The notes under the pieces are model-generated. The model ran no database searches. It saw nothing but the letters and a program-made list of their open reading frames with translations, and was not told the origin of the DNA. From Aquanectria penicillioides (lineage: Eukaryota; Ascomycota; Sordariomycetes; Hypocreales; Nectriaceae), in NCBI GenBank assembly GCA_003415625.1, contig PYIU01000001.1:7442210-7506209 (forward strand): a stretch of 64,000 nt of DNA, given 5' to 3'. This document shows positions 35,753-46,440 of this stretch, in pieces. Positions within the stretch are counted from its first letter, which is position 1. Each line of letters opens with the position of its first letter. The translations under genes and the position numbers were made by a program.

Positions 35753-37207
35753 TTACAAAGACTTGGTGATGAGAGGCAACAGATATGACTCCGTCCAGGT
35801 CCAGATCAAAGAGCTATCATTGTCCACAAACGCAGCGCCTGTCCAAAAGGTGTTTTTCTTTCCTTCAAGGGCGTACAATGACTTGTAAAATCCTTGTCCA
35901 ATATCCTTAGGCGACACATGCATGTGATATGGAGCATGGTCCCCAAAGTACTGGAAATCAGGCTCACCGTGTCCAATGCTTCCTTCTCGAGCCAAGTTTT
36001 TGAGTTGACTCTTGATAAGCTCCTTTATTTCCACTTCCGTCATGCTCATGTCTAGGCCGCCATAGTAAGTTGATATCTTATTTGTGGGTGCGGAGCCGAT
36101 GAGAGGGTTGATTGTATATGAACCTGGGAGATTCAGAAGGTTGAATGAGGTGTTTGCGCCGATATTCGCAAATGAGCGAGTGGTATCGATTCCACCATAC
36201 TTAAAGACTGCTGACCCGTAAAGAAATCCTTTGAATTTGGCGAAAAGATTCCCTTCCTCTGGGGTCAAGTCCAATCCAATTTCTTGAAGGTTCGCTTTCA
36301 GGGGCGGTATCGCAAGTATCAATTTCTTTGCCTTGATGAGAATCTTCCCACTAGGCGTTTTAACCCAGACAGAAACCCCTTCGGTAGACCTCTTTACTGC
36401 TTTAATATTTGAGTGATATATAACACCTTGGTCCTTCTCTAGGCGTTCTTGCGCACCCCGATAGAGATCCAAGTTGTCGCCCGATGCTGCGTTGATGAAT
36501 CCATTCGCAAGCGCCTGCAGAAGTAAGGGGCTAAATACTTTGATTCCGTACAAGGTTGGCCTTTGCAAGAGGTTACCGTTGCAGCTGGAGATGTCGTTGA
36601 CCTGCTGCACAATCTCTTGCAAGCCATTTGCCTCGATGAACTCAGAATATGGCGCCAACAGTTCCTTGGGGACTGGATCTGGTAGGTCATACCCTAAGGA
36701 GAGGTAGGGATATTTGGTCGCAATAATTTGGCTGTATTTTTGAATAGCAGCACCCAATGCTTGAGAGGATACAGGCTTATACCCGTCGACAGCATCCCCG
36801 GTGGAGAAGTCGTAGTACATTGGAACGGGGCCGCTACCGATGACACTGGCGTTTTTCAATGGTACGCCAAGATGCTCAAAGTAATTTCTGACAATTGTAC
36901 TGTTGTGAAAGAAGATGACGCCCAAGTTAAATGGCTGGTCGGTGTCTGGATCTGTATATGTTACTGTGTGGCCTCCAAGGTGATCTCGTTTCTCCAGGAC
37001 CACGACTGATTTGCCTTCGTCCTGGAGCCGTATTGCTGCGTAAGTGCCGGAGGAGCCCCCGCCAATTATGACCACGTCCCGGTCTAGGACGTTGTGAGCA
37101 TCACCATTGTAACCGACGACTAGCCCAATGAAAAGAACTGTCAAAATGTTATGAAATAAACGCATGGTGCCCATCACTTTAGTAGCAATTTGAAGGCCAG
37201 AAGACAT
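35753..37207 (-). CDS. Secreted FAD-dependent amine-oxidase-fold enzyme, beta-cyclopiazonate dehydrogenase-like
   Basis: An intronless gene of up to 484 residues. Starts at residue 12 (37174) or 15 (37165) are more likely, since MRLFHNILTVLFIGLVVG is a clean signal peptide. The mature protein opens with the dinucleotide-binding fold DVVIIGGGSSGTYAAIRL followed by VVVLEKRDHLGGH, the signature of flavin amine oxidases. It ends with WTGAAFVDNDSSLIWTWTES, the usual FAD-contacting C-terminus. The overall pattern (secreted, GGGSSGTYAA, LGGHT) is that of proteins annotated as beta-cyclopiazonate dehydrogenase, the FAD enzyme that closes the last rings of cyclopiazonic acid. No prenyltransferase gene is present here, so cyclopiazonic acid itself is not implied. 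It is the nearest enzyme gene downstream of the PKS-NRPS (1.07 kb, convergent) and may tailor that product; relatives also occur outside clusters. Confidence 0.82.
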   Translation of the reverse strand: MSSGLQIATKVMGTMRLFHNILTVLFIGLVVGYNGDAHNVLDRDVVIIGGGSSGTYAAIRLQDEGKSVVVLEKRDHLGGHTVTYTDPDTDQPFNLGVIFFHNSTIVRNYFEHLGVPLKNASVIGSGPVPMYYDFSTGDAVDGYKPVSSQALGAAIQKYSQIIATKYPYLSLGYDLPDPVPKELLAPYSEFIEANGLQEIVQQVNDISSCNGNLLQRPTLYGIKVFSPLLLQALANGFINAASGDNLDLYRGAQERLEKDQGVIYHSNIKAVKRSTEGVSVWVKTPSGKILIKAKKLILAIPPLKANLQEIGLDLTPEEGNLFAKFKGFLYGSAVFKYGGIDTTRSFANIGANTSFNLLNLPGSYTINPLIGSAPTNKISTYYGGLDMSMTEVEIKELIKSQLKNLAREGSIGHGEPDFQYFGDHAPYHMHVSPKDIGQGFYKSLYALEGKKNTFWTGAAFVDNDSSLIWTWTESYLLPLITKSL

Positions 37208-39962
37208 TCAAGGTAATTACCTCATTTTCAACCTGATTATCACCTGTCCTTTATAGAAGAGGTTGTAATACAAGCAATGCAAATTTTAAATGTGGCGCGC
37301 CACACCTCTCCATATAAGATGAACGGCTGACATCCGTGACTCAAGCTGACCGTCATCCGCACTGTTTTCGATGCGATCCTATTTGTCCACGAAAGAAGAC
37401 TAAAATATGCATGCAAATACACGACGAGTGTATCGGCACTTGTTCCGAACTGTGCTTGCTATTTCGCCCCGGAAGGCTTCTTCCGTGTGATCCCGCGAGG
37501 GGGCTGGCGGCCGCCGGCTTGACTGCAACATCACCGTACAGGAGCGCAGCCACACAAAGCCATCTTCCGACACAATCAAAATCCACGGGTCTGGGGGCCG
37601 ATGGTGGATAAACTAAATCAATAAAGCAAACTTATCGCAGAATGCAATCATGGCATGTAGTGAGGGAATAGGATTCGTCCACATCTGGATGATGGTCGCC
37701 GCCGACATGGCATTCGATAAGCAAGGCAGTAGACAAATGCACAGATCGTATTTTCCACTTCGTTTACTTCTCAGTGGCTTTCACAGCGCCACATATTCTC
37801 ACTGCTGGGTGTGAAAGAAAATGCGATGTTGTGCCGCAGGGTCGCATTGCTGAATAAAAGCATTTGTTGGGTATGTATGTCGGCAGCAGCGGAACTGTGT
37901 CAATGGTGAGAAAAGCCGACATCTCTATTCTCACTTTACCATAATGTCCCAGTCAATCATTGTGAAATGAGTTAAAACTAATGTGACTCACATGTTGGCA
38001 GGGGAATATTTTGGACATTGGCTCGCTGCAATCGAACATGAACGCCGATAACAGGAAAATGTAGCTGGAAGGATCACAAACATGAGCGGGGTACGCTAGT
38101 CTAGATCACGTCCCGTGACTTGAAACAAGATCCAAAACACAAGGCACTGTCATCAGAAGGCATAAAGGCCAACAATACAAACATACATCAGTCGTATACA
38201 TGCAGGTCCCCTTCCACTAGCCTGGATTACTGATTTGGTGGGGGCTTTACCACAAGGGAGGGTGATCCACGAACTTGAAACTAGACGTCAGAGTGCTTGA
38301 GTTGCTTTAAATCAGCCTCTTCGAGTTCATAATTCTCCCCATGTACAGGTAAGAATACCCAATTTCAACCCGAATTCGCCTCTACCCCTGGCGTCACGTC
38401 GCATGCCGGTCTTCCGCTTAAAACGGTAGAAAATAGCTTCCAAATGTCAGCTTTCAAATAGGAACCACTTCAAATGCTACACGACGCCCATGTGGAAGTG
38501 GCTCCTTGGGACCACTTGGGTGGGTCAATTTGTTCCGAGAGGATCCCGGGAATTGATCACTTTCATCCCACATCCCGATAGGGCAGCGCAAATCGAAAAA
38601 TGGGACGATAGGAAGATTCGTGACGGCATGATAGGGCAGGCAAGGTATCGTCTAATAATTTCTGACTTTCTGTTTGCATACTCGAACTTTGTTGATGCCG
38701 AGATTCCGGTACTGCCGTCAGTCTATTTTACCCAAGACTGAGACTACGGGCTATGAAACATCCCACCATGATAGTTCTGCTCTCCTCAATCCACGCGCAT
38801 TAACGGCCACCGGGATGATCAAGCCTCATATCTACGGCATGGCAGGGCTCAGAATAGAATCCATATCGGAATTGAATTTCCACATCTGTCACGAGAATGA
38901 TGCACCAGTCTTTACTGAATAGCCCGGAGTCCGGAGAGTCCGTGGTTTAGGGTAGGCTTGACCGTTGTGGCAATGCTCTAACATCCTGGTCCATAGCCAA
39001 GACCAACTAGTGCAAGGAAACTCTTAACGATTTTGTTCATCTCATCTCTGGGTAAGTTCTTACCCGGCCACTTCCTCAACCTGCATCCTTGCATCACTAA
39101 CCTATGACCTAGTCCTGTCCCTGAGCGGCATCTTGTCAACAAGGCGTGGTACCACCTCGGCAACCTAGCCGTTCTCAGGCTCGGGCCGATGCTACGCACT
39201 CGCCTAGAATTTGAGAGTGGGCTAGGCGCGCGCGCTGAGAGAGAAAGCAGGAATGAGGCAAAAGAATCTGATAAGATATGCCTAGTCACTCAGCAAAGCT
39301 GTGCGCATGGAATACAGGGACTTGTCCTAGGTGGCGCTTTTTTCTTGAGGCTCCGTTTCCTGCATTGGCCTGCCCCACTGATCGTTCCACACATGACACT
39401 TGAAACTGGGTGGCTGTCGGCTCCTTAATTAAGATTAGGGTCATTGTTCCACAAGTGCCGGTTGTTCGGGATTAGATTTTCGATTCCGGTGACGTAGAGC
39501 TGGCATTTTAGATAATGATGAGTAAGGCTTCCTCTGAGCTGTAAAGACGGAGGTGGCAGGGACTAGAGTTGCTTGAATCGATTCGAACGCGCGGCACAAA
39601 GCAGTGGATAGTGGAAACTTTTCACCAAGTCGGCCGATGGTGCAAAGTTTCACGGGCTCAGATTGGTAAGCTTGTTGATCATCTCCACGCCAGCCATGTC
39701 GGCTTCAGCGTGGACGACTTGCTCTGCCCCGTTGCGAGGACACTAAAGCAAGCACGAACACTTTCGGTCCAGGATATATTGCGGATCCTTAAACCTTGGC
39801 ATAGCATCCTTTAGACCCGCTTCTGGGAAGTCCCTGTTCCCTTGCCCAGATGTACGAGAGGAGCATGAAAGTGATAAATGATCTGCGCTCCCCGTAGCAG
39901 TTCGTCTTGGATAACTTTATGGCCCTATCTTTTCATCGGCTCCTACCCCAAACATCTTTAAT
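37208..39962. other. Intergenic region of 2.75 kb, with a possible gene relic at its right end
   Basis: No intact gene is supported. Short frames at 37336-37611, 38490-38741 and 38978-39428 have no motif. At 39549-39814 a plus-strand frame has more protein-like composition (see the separate entry). The last 100 bp lead into the GMC oxidoreductase with a C/T-rich leader. Confidence 0.45.
39549..39814 (+). other. Possible protein-coding relic (C-terminal fragment)
   Basis: A plus-strand frame ending with a TAG at 39812-39814 reads like a folded protein segment of mixed helices (GKLVDHLHASHVGFSVDDLL, then VARTLKQARTLSVQDIL) rather than random translation. No ATG-led gene, splice-linked upstream exon or domain name could be attached. 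It may be the tail of an eroded gene. I do not recognise the family. Confidence 0.2.
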
Positions 39963-41653
39963 ATGCATATGGTGTCTCTCAAGGGCCTCGCGGCCTTGAC
40001 TTTTGCTCTTGGTGCTACTGCCGCCTCTTCCAAGAGCACCACTTACGACTACATTGTTGTGGGAGGTGGACCTGCTGGTATTATCACAGCTGAGCGACTT
40101 TCCGAAGCTAACAAGAAGGTCCTGCTGCTCGAGCGAGGCCATGGTCCTACCGTGGGAACTGGTTCCAACCACACTCTGACCTGGAATGACACTCTGACCC
40201 CGATCGATGTCCCTGGTCTGTCCTCTGCCGTCGGTGGCCTTGACCTGTGGAACGAGTACATCTGCAGCGATACCCCGGGATATTCGGCTTGTGTCCTCGG
40301 TGGTGGCGTTACTGTCAACTACATGGTCTTTGTCCACCCTCCTGAGCACGACTTCAACGATAAGTGGCCCAAGGGCTGGAAGTGGAAGGATATTGCCCCT
40401 GCTGCCCAGCGCTTGTACAACCGAAATGCAGGAACAACTCTTCCTTCGCAGGATGGTCAGCGATATGACCAGGGTCTCTACTCCACTCTCTCCGGCTTCT
40501 TCAGCAAGCTCGGATGGAAGTCTGTCGATATGATCAAGCAGCCCAACGAGAAGCACCAGGTTTACAGCTACCCCGCTTGGAACATCAAGAACTCCGAGCG
40601 AGCTGGCCCTGTTCGAACCTATCTTCCTCTTGCCCAGCAGCGCGACAACTTCACTCTCCGCCTGAGCACCAAGGTCATCCGAGTCGTCCGCTCGGGCTCC
40701 CGCGCCACCGGCGTTGAGGTTGAGAACGCTGATGGCACTCGTGAGATTATCAAGGTTGCCAACAATGGTAGAATCGTTCTTTCTGCCGGTGCCCTCTCCA
40801 CTCCCCGTGTCCTTTTCAACTCCGGTATAGGTCCTAAGGCTCAGATCCTTACTGCCAACAAGACCGGTGTTACCCTTCCTCCTCAGAAGGACTGGATTGA
40901 GCTTCCCGTTGGCAAGAACCTCAAGGACCACCCCATCTTCTCCATCATCGTCAACACTGGCGAGACTTGGGGTCCTCTTGATACTGCCAGTGTGCTTAAC
41001 GGCAGTGACACCGCCAACATCGACTTGTACGAGACCAAGGGCTCTGGTGTCCTGACTCAGGGCCGCCACCGTCTTGTCTTCTTCACCTCCAAGGTTGGAA
41101 GCGACGGCATCACGCGATACTACCAAGGCTCTTGCGCTGCCTCCGCCCAGGGCGTTGTCACCATCACCGCCTACATGACCCACGGTCTTACGTCCACTGG
41201 AGTCTTAGGACTTGCTGAGAGTGGCAGCACCGTTTTCGAGCAGTCCCCCTATCTCCAGACGGATGGAGACAAGGAGGCTGCCACCGCGTTCGTCCAGGAC
41301 ATGGTTAACGACATTACTGCTTCTTCTACTGGCTTCAAGCTCCAGACCTACACCAACACTTCTGCCATCATTGGCTCTCTTACCAGCGGTATTCACTACA
41401 CTGGTACCGCCCGCATGGGTACCGATGATGGGCGTAAGGGCGGTTCCTCTGTGGTTGACACAAACGCCAAGGTTTACGGAATGGATAACCTGGTATGCAT
41501 TTCCTGACGACGATGAGTATAATTTCTTTTACTGACCCAAGTGTTTAGTTCATCTCCGATGCCAGCATCCACCCCGACCTTCCCAGTGGCAACAGCCAGA
41601 CCATTGTCATGGTTGTTGCCGAGGCCGCAGTGGCCAAGATTCTGGCTTGCTAA
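39963..41653 (+). CDS. Secreted GMC oxidoreductase resembling the flavodehydrogenase domain of cellobiose dehydrogenase
   Basis: Two exons, 39963-41492 and 41549-41653, spliced over a 56-nt intron (GTATGC, branch CTGACC, TAG), give 544 residues. Residues 1-22 are a signal peptide. The FAD-binding motif YDYIVVGGGPAGIITAERL starts near residue 28 and is followed by the ERG loop; the second GMC signature lies near residue 285 (GALSTPRVL), and the catalytic His and the C-terminal NSQTIVMVVAEAA helix are in place. The pattern YDYIVVGGGPAGIITAERLS and the IHYTGTARMG motif match the dehydrogenase half of cellobiose dehydrogenase (CAZy AA3), which oxidises cello-oligosaccharides or lactose. The N-terminal cytochrome domain of full cellobiose dehydrogenase is absent: the signal peptide runs straight into the flavin domain. 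Codons are strongly C-ending, implying high expression. A second ATG two codons in (39969) is an alternative start. Confidence 0.85.
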
Positions 41654-42786
41654 GAAGTCCACTCATGCTAGATGACGAGAGATGGTGATCTTCTTGACGA
41701 CGTGTATTATTTAAATCTCAAAGACCAGCTGTACATAACTCTTCAGAGCTCGAGTGTCTTTTTCTGCATAGACATACAATAGAACAAAATGAGATTATGA
41801 GCTTCAATCATGTACTTGGTGAATGATTTCAAGCTTGTACGAATAAAATTGGCCGAGCCTGGTATGCTTGAATTAGGATGGTTTGTAGCTACAAGTCCAT
41901 TCGAGCTGCCAAAATGAGGTGGATGAGAACTCGTCCGGGGCAATTAATTGTCCAAAATAGCAGAAAGTACCTGTATTGAAAGTTAATAGATCCCCTGCCA
42001 TTCCGGACGCTGAGTCTCAATGCCTCGCACAATATAATGCTGATGTCAAGGGCTTCAAGACGTAAAATACCTATCAATTCGTGAAAGGAAATCGAATACA
42101 ATGGTTTCTCATGATTCAAAATGCTACCTTCTAAGGCTCTGGCTTTCAAGAGTTCCGTTGAATTGACTGAGATGAAATTTGAACATCGGGTTGCTTTCTG
42201 GGGCGGCGTTTTATACTAGCTTTAGCGACCGTATGCACCGAGAGCATGGAGAGATGTAACCAAAATAGAACCACCAAATTGATTTCATCAACCCTGATAA
42301 TCGCTTGGAATAAGTCAAGCGGAATTGAACTGAATAACTCGATGTTTGGTCTATTTAATTCATTCGACAAGGTGACGTTTTCGCTCTTGACGCATCCAAC
42401 CAGCACCTGGATTGCGCGGTCGCGAAAAGCGGTCCGGACTCCGAAAAGCGCCAACGAATGACCAGTCTTACAGGCCCTGCCGAGGTTCGGAAACTCGTAC
42501 AATTCGTATAATGACCAAAATGGACATGAGAAACCCCCTGCGCCTCATGACCTCGTCCAGGACAGAACTCTAGTTGTTGTGCAAGAGGAGGGGTAACCGC
42601 ATTGGGAATGGCTTAATAAGCGGTTGGTTTGCGGGGATCGGCAAAGCACACGGAGTAGATTTCACATGTGTCGTATCATCTGCCGCCCAGTGGCTGAGCT
42701 CCGTCGCGTCTCCTCCACACTTTATATGCAGCCAATTTCATCCTCAAAATAAGCATCTTATCTTATGAAGTGAAGACGCATCAATC
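41654..42786. other. Intergenic region
   Basis: This 1.1-kb stretch is between two rightward genes; open frames on either strand are below 120 codons and motif-free. It holds the 3' end of the GMC gene and the promoter of the next flavoprotein. Nothing else was recognised. Confidence 0.45.
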
Positions 42787-44550
42787 ATGTCAGCCGCCGC
42801 AGAGACTCCGGAACCCGTCATTATTGTTGGCGGCGGCCTCGCTGGTCTTGTGGCCGCCTTTGAGTTGGCGGTGCAGCGCTCTATCCCCGTCATCATTGTC
42901 GACCAAGAGAATGAGGCGAATCTCGGTGGCCAAGCGTTTTGGTCTTTGGGCGGACTGTTTGTCGTCAATAGCGCTGAGCAGCGCCGCACCGGCATCAAAG
43001 ATTCTCGCGAGCTCGCTTATCGCGATTGGCTAGGGAGCGCCCAGTTTGATCGCGCCGACGGAGAGGACCATTGGCCGATGAAATGGGCCAAAGCATTTGT
43101 CGACTTTGCCGCCTCGAAGGATGGAGAAAACGGCATGGAAGGCTACGTCAAAGCTAGGGGACTCGGATTCCTCTTCAATGTCGGCTGGGCTGAAAGGGGA
43201 GACGGTCGGTCAGACGGTCACGGCAATTCCGTACCGAGGTTCCACGTCTCTTGGGGCGCTGGTCCTGAGACTGTGAGGATCTTCCGGGACCCTGTGCTGA
43301 AGGCCGCCAAAAACGGCACCGTCACATTCAAATTCCGACACGTGGTTGATGAAATCATCGTTGAAGACGGCCGTGCTGTGGGAGTCAGAGGCAGGGTGTT
43401 GGAAGAAGATAACCAGCCTAGAGGAGTCAAGACATCAAGAGTGGAGGTGGACAAGTTTGAACTTCGCGGATCTGCGGTTTTGGTCTCGTCCGGCGGAATC
43501 GGAGGAAACGTTGAAGCAGTCAAGGCCGCGTGGCCCATCGATCGCCTCGGACCCAAAGTTCCCGAGAACTTTGTCATCGGTGTCCCTGCCCATGTCGACG
43601 GAAGAATGATTGGAATCTCCGAGGAAGTAGGCGCCAACATCGTCAACCGCGACAGGATGTGGCATTACACTGAAGGTCTCCAGAATTGGGACCCAATCTG
43701 GCCTGACCATGGCATCCGCATTCTTCCAGCACCGTCTTCACTCTGGCTTGACGCGAGTGGCAAGCGGCTCCCGCCCTATATGTTCCCAGGTACCGACACT
43801 CTTGGAACCCTGAAGCAGATCTGCAGCACTGGATATGATTATTCATGGTTCATCCTCGACCAAACCATCATTGCGCGAGAGTTCGCGCTCTCGGGTTCAG
43901 AGCAAAATCCCGACTTGTCAAACAAAAGCTTCCTTCAATTCATTCTCCAGCGAGTCATTGGGAAGAAGGGTACTATCCCCGTTCAGAATTTCCAGAAGCA
44001 TGGCAAGGACTTCGTCATCCGGGACAACCTCGAGGATCTCGTCAAGGGAATGAATGAATTGGCTGAAGAGCGAGGTGGTCCACAATTGGATTTCGAGAAG
44101 ATCAAGGAGGTTGTTGAACTTAGAGATGGTCAAATGGACAACCCATATTCGAAAGACGCCCAGGCAATGCTCATTAATAATGCCAGGAACTACTGGCCTG
44201 ATCGAAGGGCCCGCGTGGCACCACCACATAAACTCATGGATCCAGCACATGGTCCACTTATCGCGGTCAGACTCAACCTGCTGACAAGGAAAACATTGGG
44301 TGGAATCGAGACAGACTTGAGAAGCAATGTTATGAGGGCTGATAAGACGCCCTTTCCGGGTCTGTTCGCTGCAGGTGAAGTCGCCGGGTTTGGCGGCGGC
44401 GGTGTCCATGGATACAACTCTCTTGAAGGAACGTTCCTCGGAGGTTGCATCTTCTCAGGAAGGGCGGCTGGGAGGGGTATTGCAGAGGATTTGTTGGGCC
44501 AACCGGATGCGGTCAGCAATGGCCAAGGTTCAACGCGATCGCTTCTTTAG
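42787..44550 (+). CDS. FAD-binding dehydrogenase, 3-ketosteroid-1-dehydrogenase-like (FAD_binding_2)
   Basis: An intronless gene of 587 residues. Near the N-terminus is the FAD-binding motif PVIIVGGGLAGLVAAFELA followed by the acidic strand end IIVDQE and NLGGQAFWSLGGLF, where steroid dehydrogenases and fumarate-reductase-like flavoproteins contact FAD. The C-terminus carries the paired motif FPGLFAAGEVAGFGGGGVHG and NSLEGTFLGGCIFSGR typical of this superfamily. The closest group I recognise is the 'putative FAD-binding dehydrogenase' set related to 3-ketosteroid delta-1-dehydrogenase, which is best known from bacteria. The substrate is unknown. No signal peptide is visible, so it should be intracellular. 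Lack of introns in a 1.76-kb gene and the bacterial resemblance leave open an origin by transfer, but codon use does not stand out clearly. Confidence 0.83.
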   Translation: MSAAAETPEPVIIVGGGLAGLVAAFELAVQRSIPVIIVDQENEANLGGQAFWSLGGLFVVNSAEQRRTGIKDSRELAYRDWLGSAQFDRADGEDHWPMKWAKAFVDFAASKDGENGMEGYVKARGLGFLFNVGWAERGDGRSDGHGNSVPRFHVSWGAGPETVRIFRDPVLKAAKNGTVTFKFRHVVDEIIVEDGRAVGVRGRVLEEDNQPRGVKTSRVEVDKFELRGSAVLVSSGGIGGNVEAVKAAWPIDRLGPKVPENFVIGVPAHVDGRMIGISEEVGANIVNRDRMWHYTEGLQNWDPIWPDHGIRILPAPSSLWLDASGKRLPPYMFPGTDTLGTLKQICSTGYDYSWFILDQTIIAREFALSGSEQNPDLSNKSFLQFILQRVIGKKGTIPVQNFQKHGKDFVIRDNLEDLVKGMNELAEERGGPQLDFEKIKEVVELRDGQMDNPYSKDAQAMLINNARNYWPDRRARVAPPHKLMDPAHGPLIAVRLNLLTRKTLGGIETDLRSNVMRADKTPFPGLFAAGEVAGFGGGGVHGYNSLEGTFLGGCIFSGRAAGRGIAEDLLGQPDAVSNGQGSTRSLL

Positions 44551-45018
44551 AGGGCGCAGACTAGGAATATTGGTGTACATGAGCGGGCAGGGAGGGCTAC
44601 GGGCCGTCTATATTTATTGTACAACTTCATGGTACGAATTCGCGATAGCCGATTACAAAATGATGCTTTCAAAAATGGCCTTTATCTAGATTCTTGTGAA
44701 TATGTTTCCAGTCAACATGTCTTACACGATGGTGTCATCAACCTCGAAGGTTGCTGTGCCGCAAGCTCCTGCCTCCAGATTCCGTTCCGCAGAAACCCAA
44801 TGCAATATGGTAGGATTCTAATAAACTCCATTACCTTATTGGTCCTTTATCATGGCCAGAATTATATCTGTCTTATATCAATTTCTCTCCGAACCCTGAA
44901 CTCTATCCTATCACGAATTCGCTCTACCGGAGGTGTGCCTCGCTCAAGCGCCAGTTTCCTTTTCCCAACTGCAGCCATTTCATTAGTTGAAATAAAACGA
45001 GGGGACATTATTGAAAGC
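44551..45018. other. Short intergenic region between convergent genes
   Basis: Holds the 3' ends of the flavoprotein gene (+) and the mitochondrial carrier gene (-). A plus-strand frame at 44617-45168 is an antisense shadow over the carrier's last exon and is not called. Confidence 0.5.
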
Positions 45019-46440
45019 TTACAGATCCAAAAAGAGCTTCCACAGGATGGAAAACAGCAGGCCTTGCAACCCGTTGGCCAAGATGCGTGTCTTGAGTCCA
45101 CGTCCAAAGAGCCCAACGATTCCGTCTTGTGCAACAACCGAACGAGCAGCTTCCGCTACAAACGTTAATCTGTTAGTAATCAGAACTTAGGACAGGTCTC
45201 ATTGATGCTTACTGTACGACACCTTCGTGTCATTGACTTGACGGTAAGTTTTCACGACTCTCAATGAGTTTGACACGGAGTCCGACACTATGGATGCACA
45301 GAAACCGATGAACGCTAATCGCAGTAGCCAAATAACAAGGGGATGCTTCGGGGGTTCCGTGATGGCTTCTGTGAGCCAGTTATACTAGAATTGTAGATTA
45401 GTCAACGAGAATTGGGTCCAGAGACGGATCGTTTGAGGCTCCTCACTGTGGCAAACCAAGGGTAGTGTCCGACAAAGGTAGCGGCGGCAGTAGCCAGCGC
45501 TCCCCACCACAAACTTCCTAAGCCATTCGTCTTGATGCGACGGCGCAAAAGCGATGTGCCGCGAGCACCTTGAGCCTGAAGGGTGGTCTTTAGGGTGTCA
45601 ATGGGTGTGAGAATCATGCGAAAGCATGCGGCACTGTGAAAAGATGTGAGCACGTGAATACGACGACTATGAGAGCGAGGCAGTACCAGAGAGATGCAAA
45701 AATTGTCTTGACTGGAGAAGGCAGCTTGGCCAAGACCGGGTTGGATTGGAGCAGGGCCAGGATGCCTGCATTGGCTGCAGTATCGCCGAATCTCGAAACA
45801 GGCCCTAGAGTATTTCGGTTAATACTGCTGCGACGCTGCTATGCTAAAGGTGAGATAGAACGATAATATCTACGTACCTTGAACAAGTGCTGCGCCAATA
45901 CCTTGATAATAACGTCGCACTCCTCCCTCTTCGTAGAGAGTGCCGCTGGCAGTGGTAAAGGATGTTCCATGACGATATTGGTAGTTCATTATCGTGCGCA
46001 GTGGCTATGGCCGGGTTAGCTGGAACGATAGTTTGATAACCTTAAAGTAGACATACTATGAGAAGCAATACTTGCAAGACCATAGCTGCAGCTCCGCTGA
46101 GGCCGCCGCCAAGAGCTCTTTTAAGCGCGCCATGAAGATCAAACTGGGTCGAGCGAGAGGTTGGTTATTTTGATCCATACGTAGGCGGCTTTGAAAACAA
46201 TGAGCTCACATCTGTATCTTCAGCGTCAATCCATCCCTTCACAAAGATGACCACTATAAAGATTCCCAGCAGGGTCCAGAACGCCCGCCAGGCATACCAG
46301 CTTCTTGAGCGGCCCTCGGGTTGTTGCTCTGGCAAGGTTGGGGGCGCGTCCTCGACATCCTGAGCCCGACGCTCGCCGCTGAGCAGAGGGGTTTGCTCGT
46401 CGCGCTCTGGCGGATTTAATGAATCTCTTTCGGGAGCCAT
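45019..46440 (-). CDS. Mitochondrial carrier family protein (conserved, seven exons)
   Basis: Exons on the minus strand: 46440-46210, 46143-46057, 46004-45878, 45804-45687, 45633-45447, 45384-45213, 45155-45019; total 352 residues with every junction in frame. Residues 1-60 are a polar, charged extension (many Glu and Pro), then a membrane segment WTLLGIFIVVIFVKGW. The carrier body has the glycine-rich GGGLSGAAAMVLQ, YRHGTSF, GGVRRYYQGIGAALVQGP, the canonical PIDTLKT of the PxD/ExxK/R signature, FVGHYPWFATYNWL, SDSVSNSLRVVKTYRQ and GLFGRGLKTRILANGLQG. Other repeats carry degenerate signatures (PLRTIMN). It should lie in the inner mitochondrial membrane; close relatives occur across fungi, plants and protists but the transported substrate is not known to me. 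It separates the flavoprotein group from the sugar cluster and looks like a housekeeping gene. Confidence 0.85.

Noticed and set aside
35753..37207. Full cyclopiazonic acid cluster
   Set aside because: The FAD oxidase resembles the cyclopiazonate enzyme, but there is no dimethylallyl tryptophan synthase gene, and the megasynthase here is methylating and paired with a trans enoyl reductase.
39933..41183. 416-codon open frame antisense to the GMC oxidoreductase
   Set aside because: It arises from strong third-position C/G bias of the sense gene; its translation is low-complexity and has no domain, while the sense frame has full GMC motifs.
44378..44397. Copy of the GGTGAAGTCGCCGGGTTT word inside the ketosteroid-dehydrogenase-like gene
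   Set aside because: It encodes the conserved AGEVAGF flavin motif, and the left half-site is AGG rather than CGG, so coincidence with site A is the simpler explanation.
44617..45168. 183-codon plus-strand frame
   Set aside because: Antisense to the last exons of the mitochondrial carrier gene, whose frame and splice sites are consistent.
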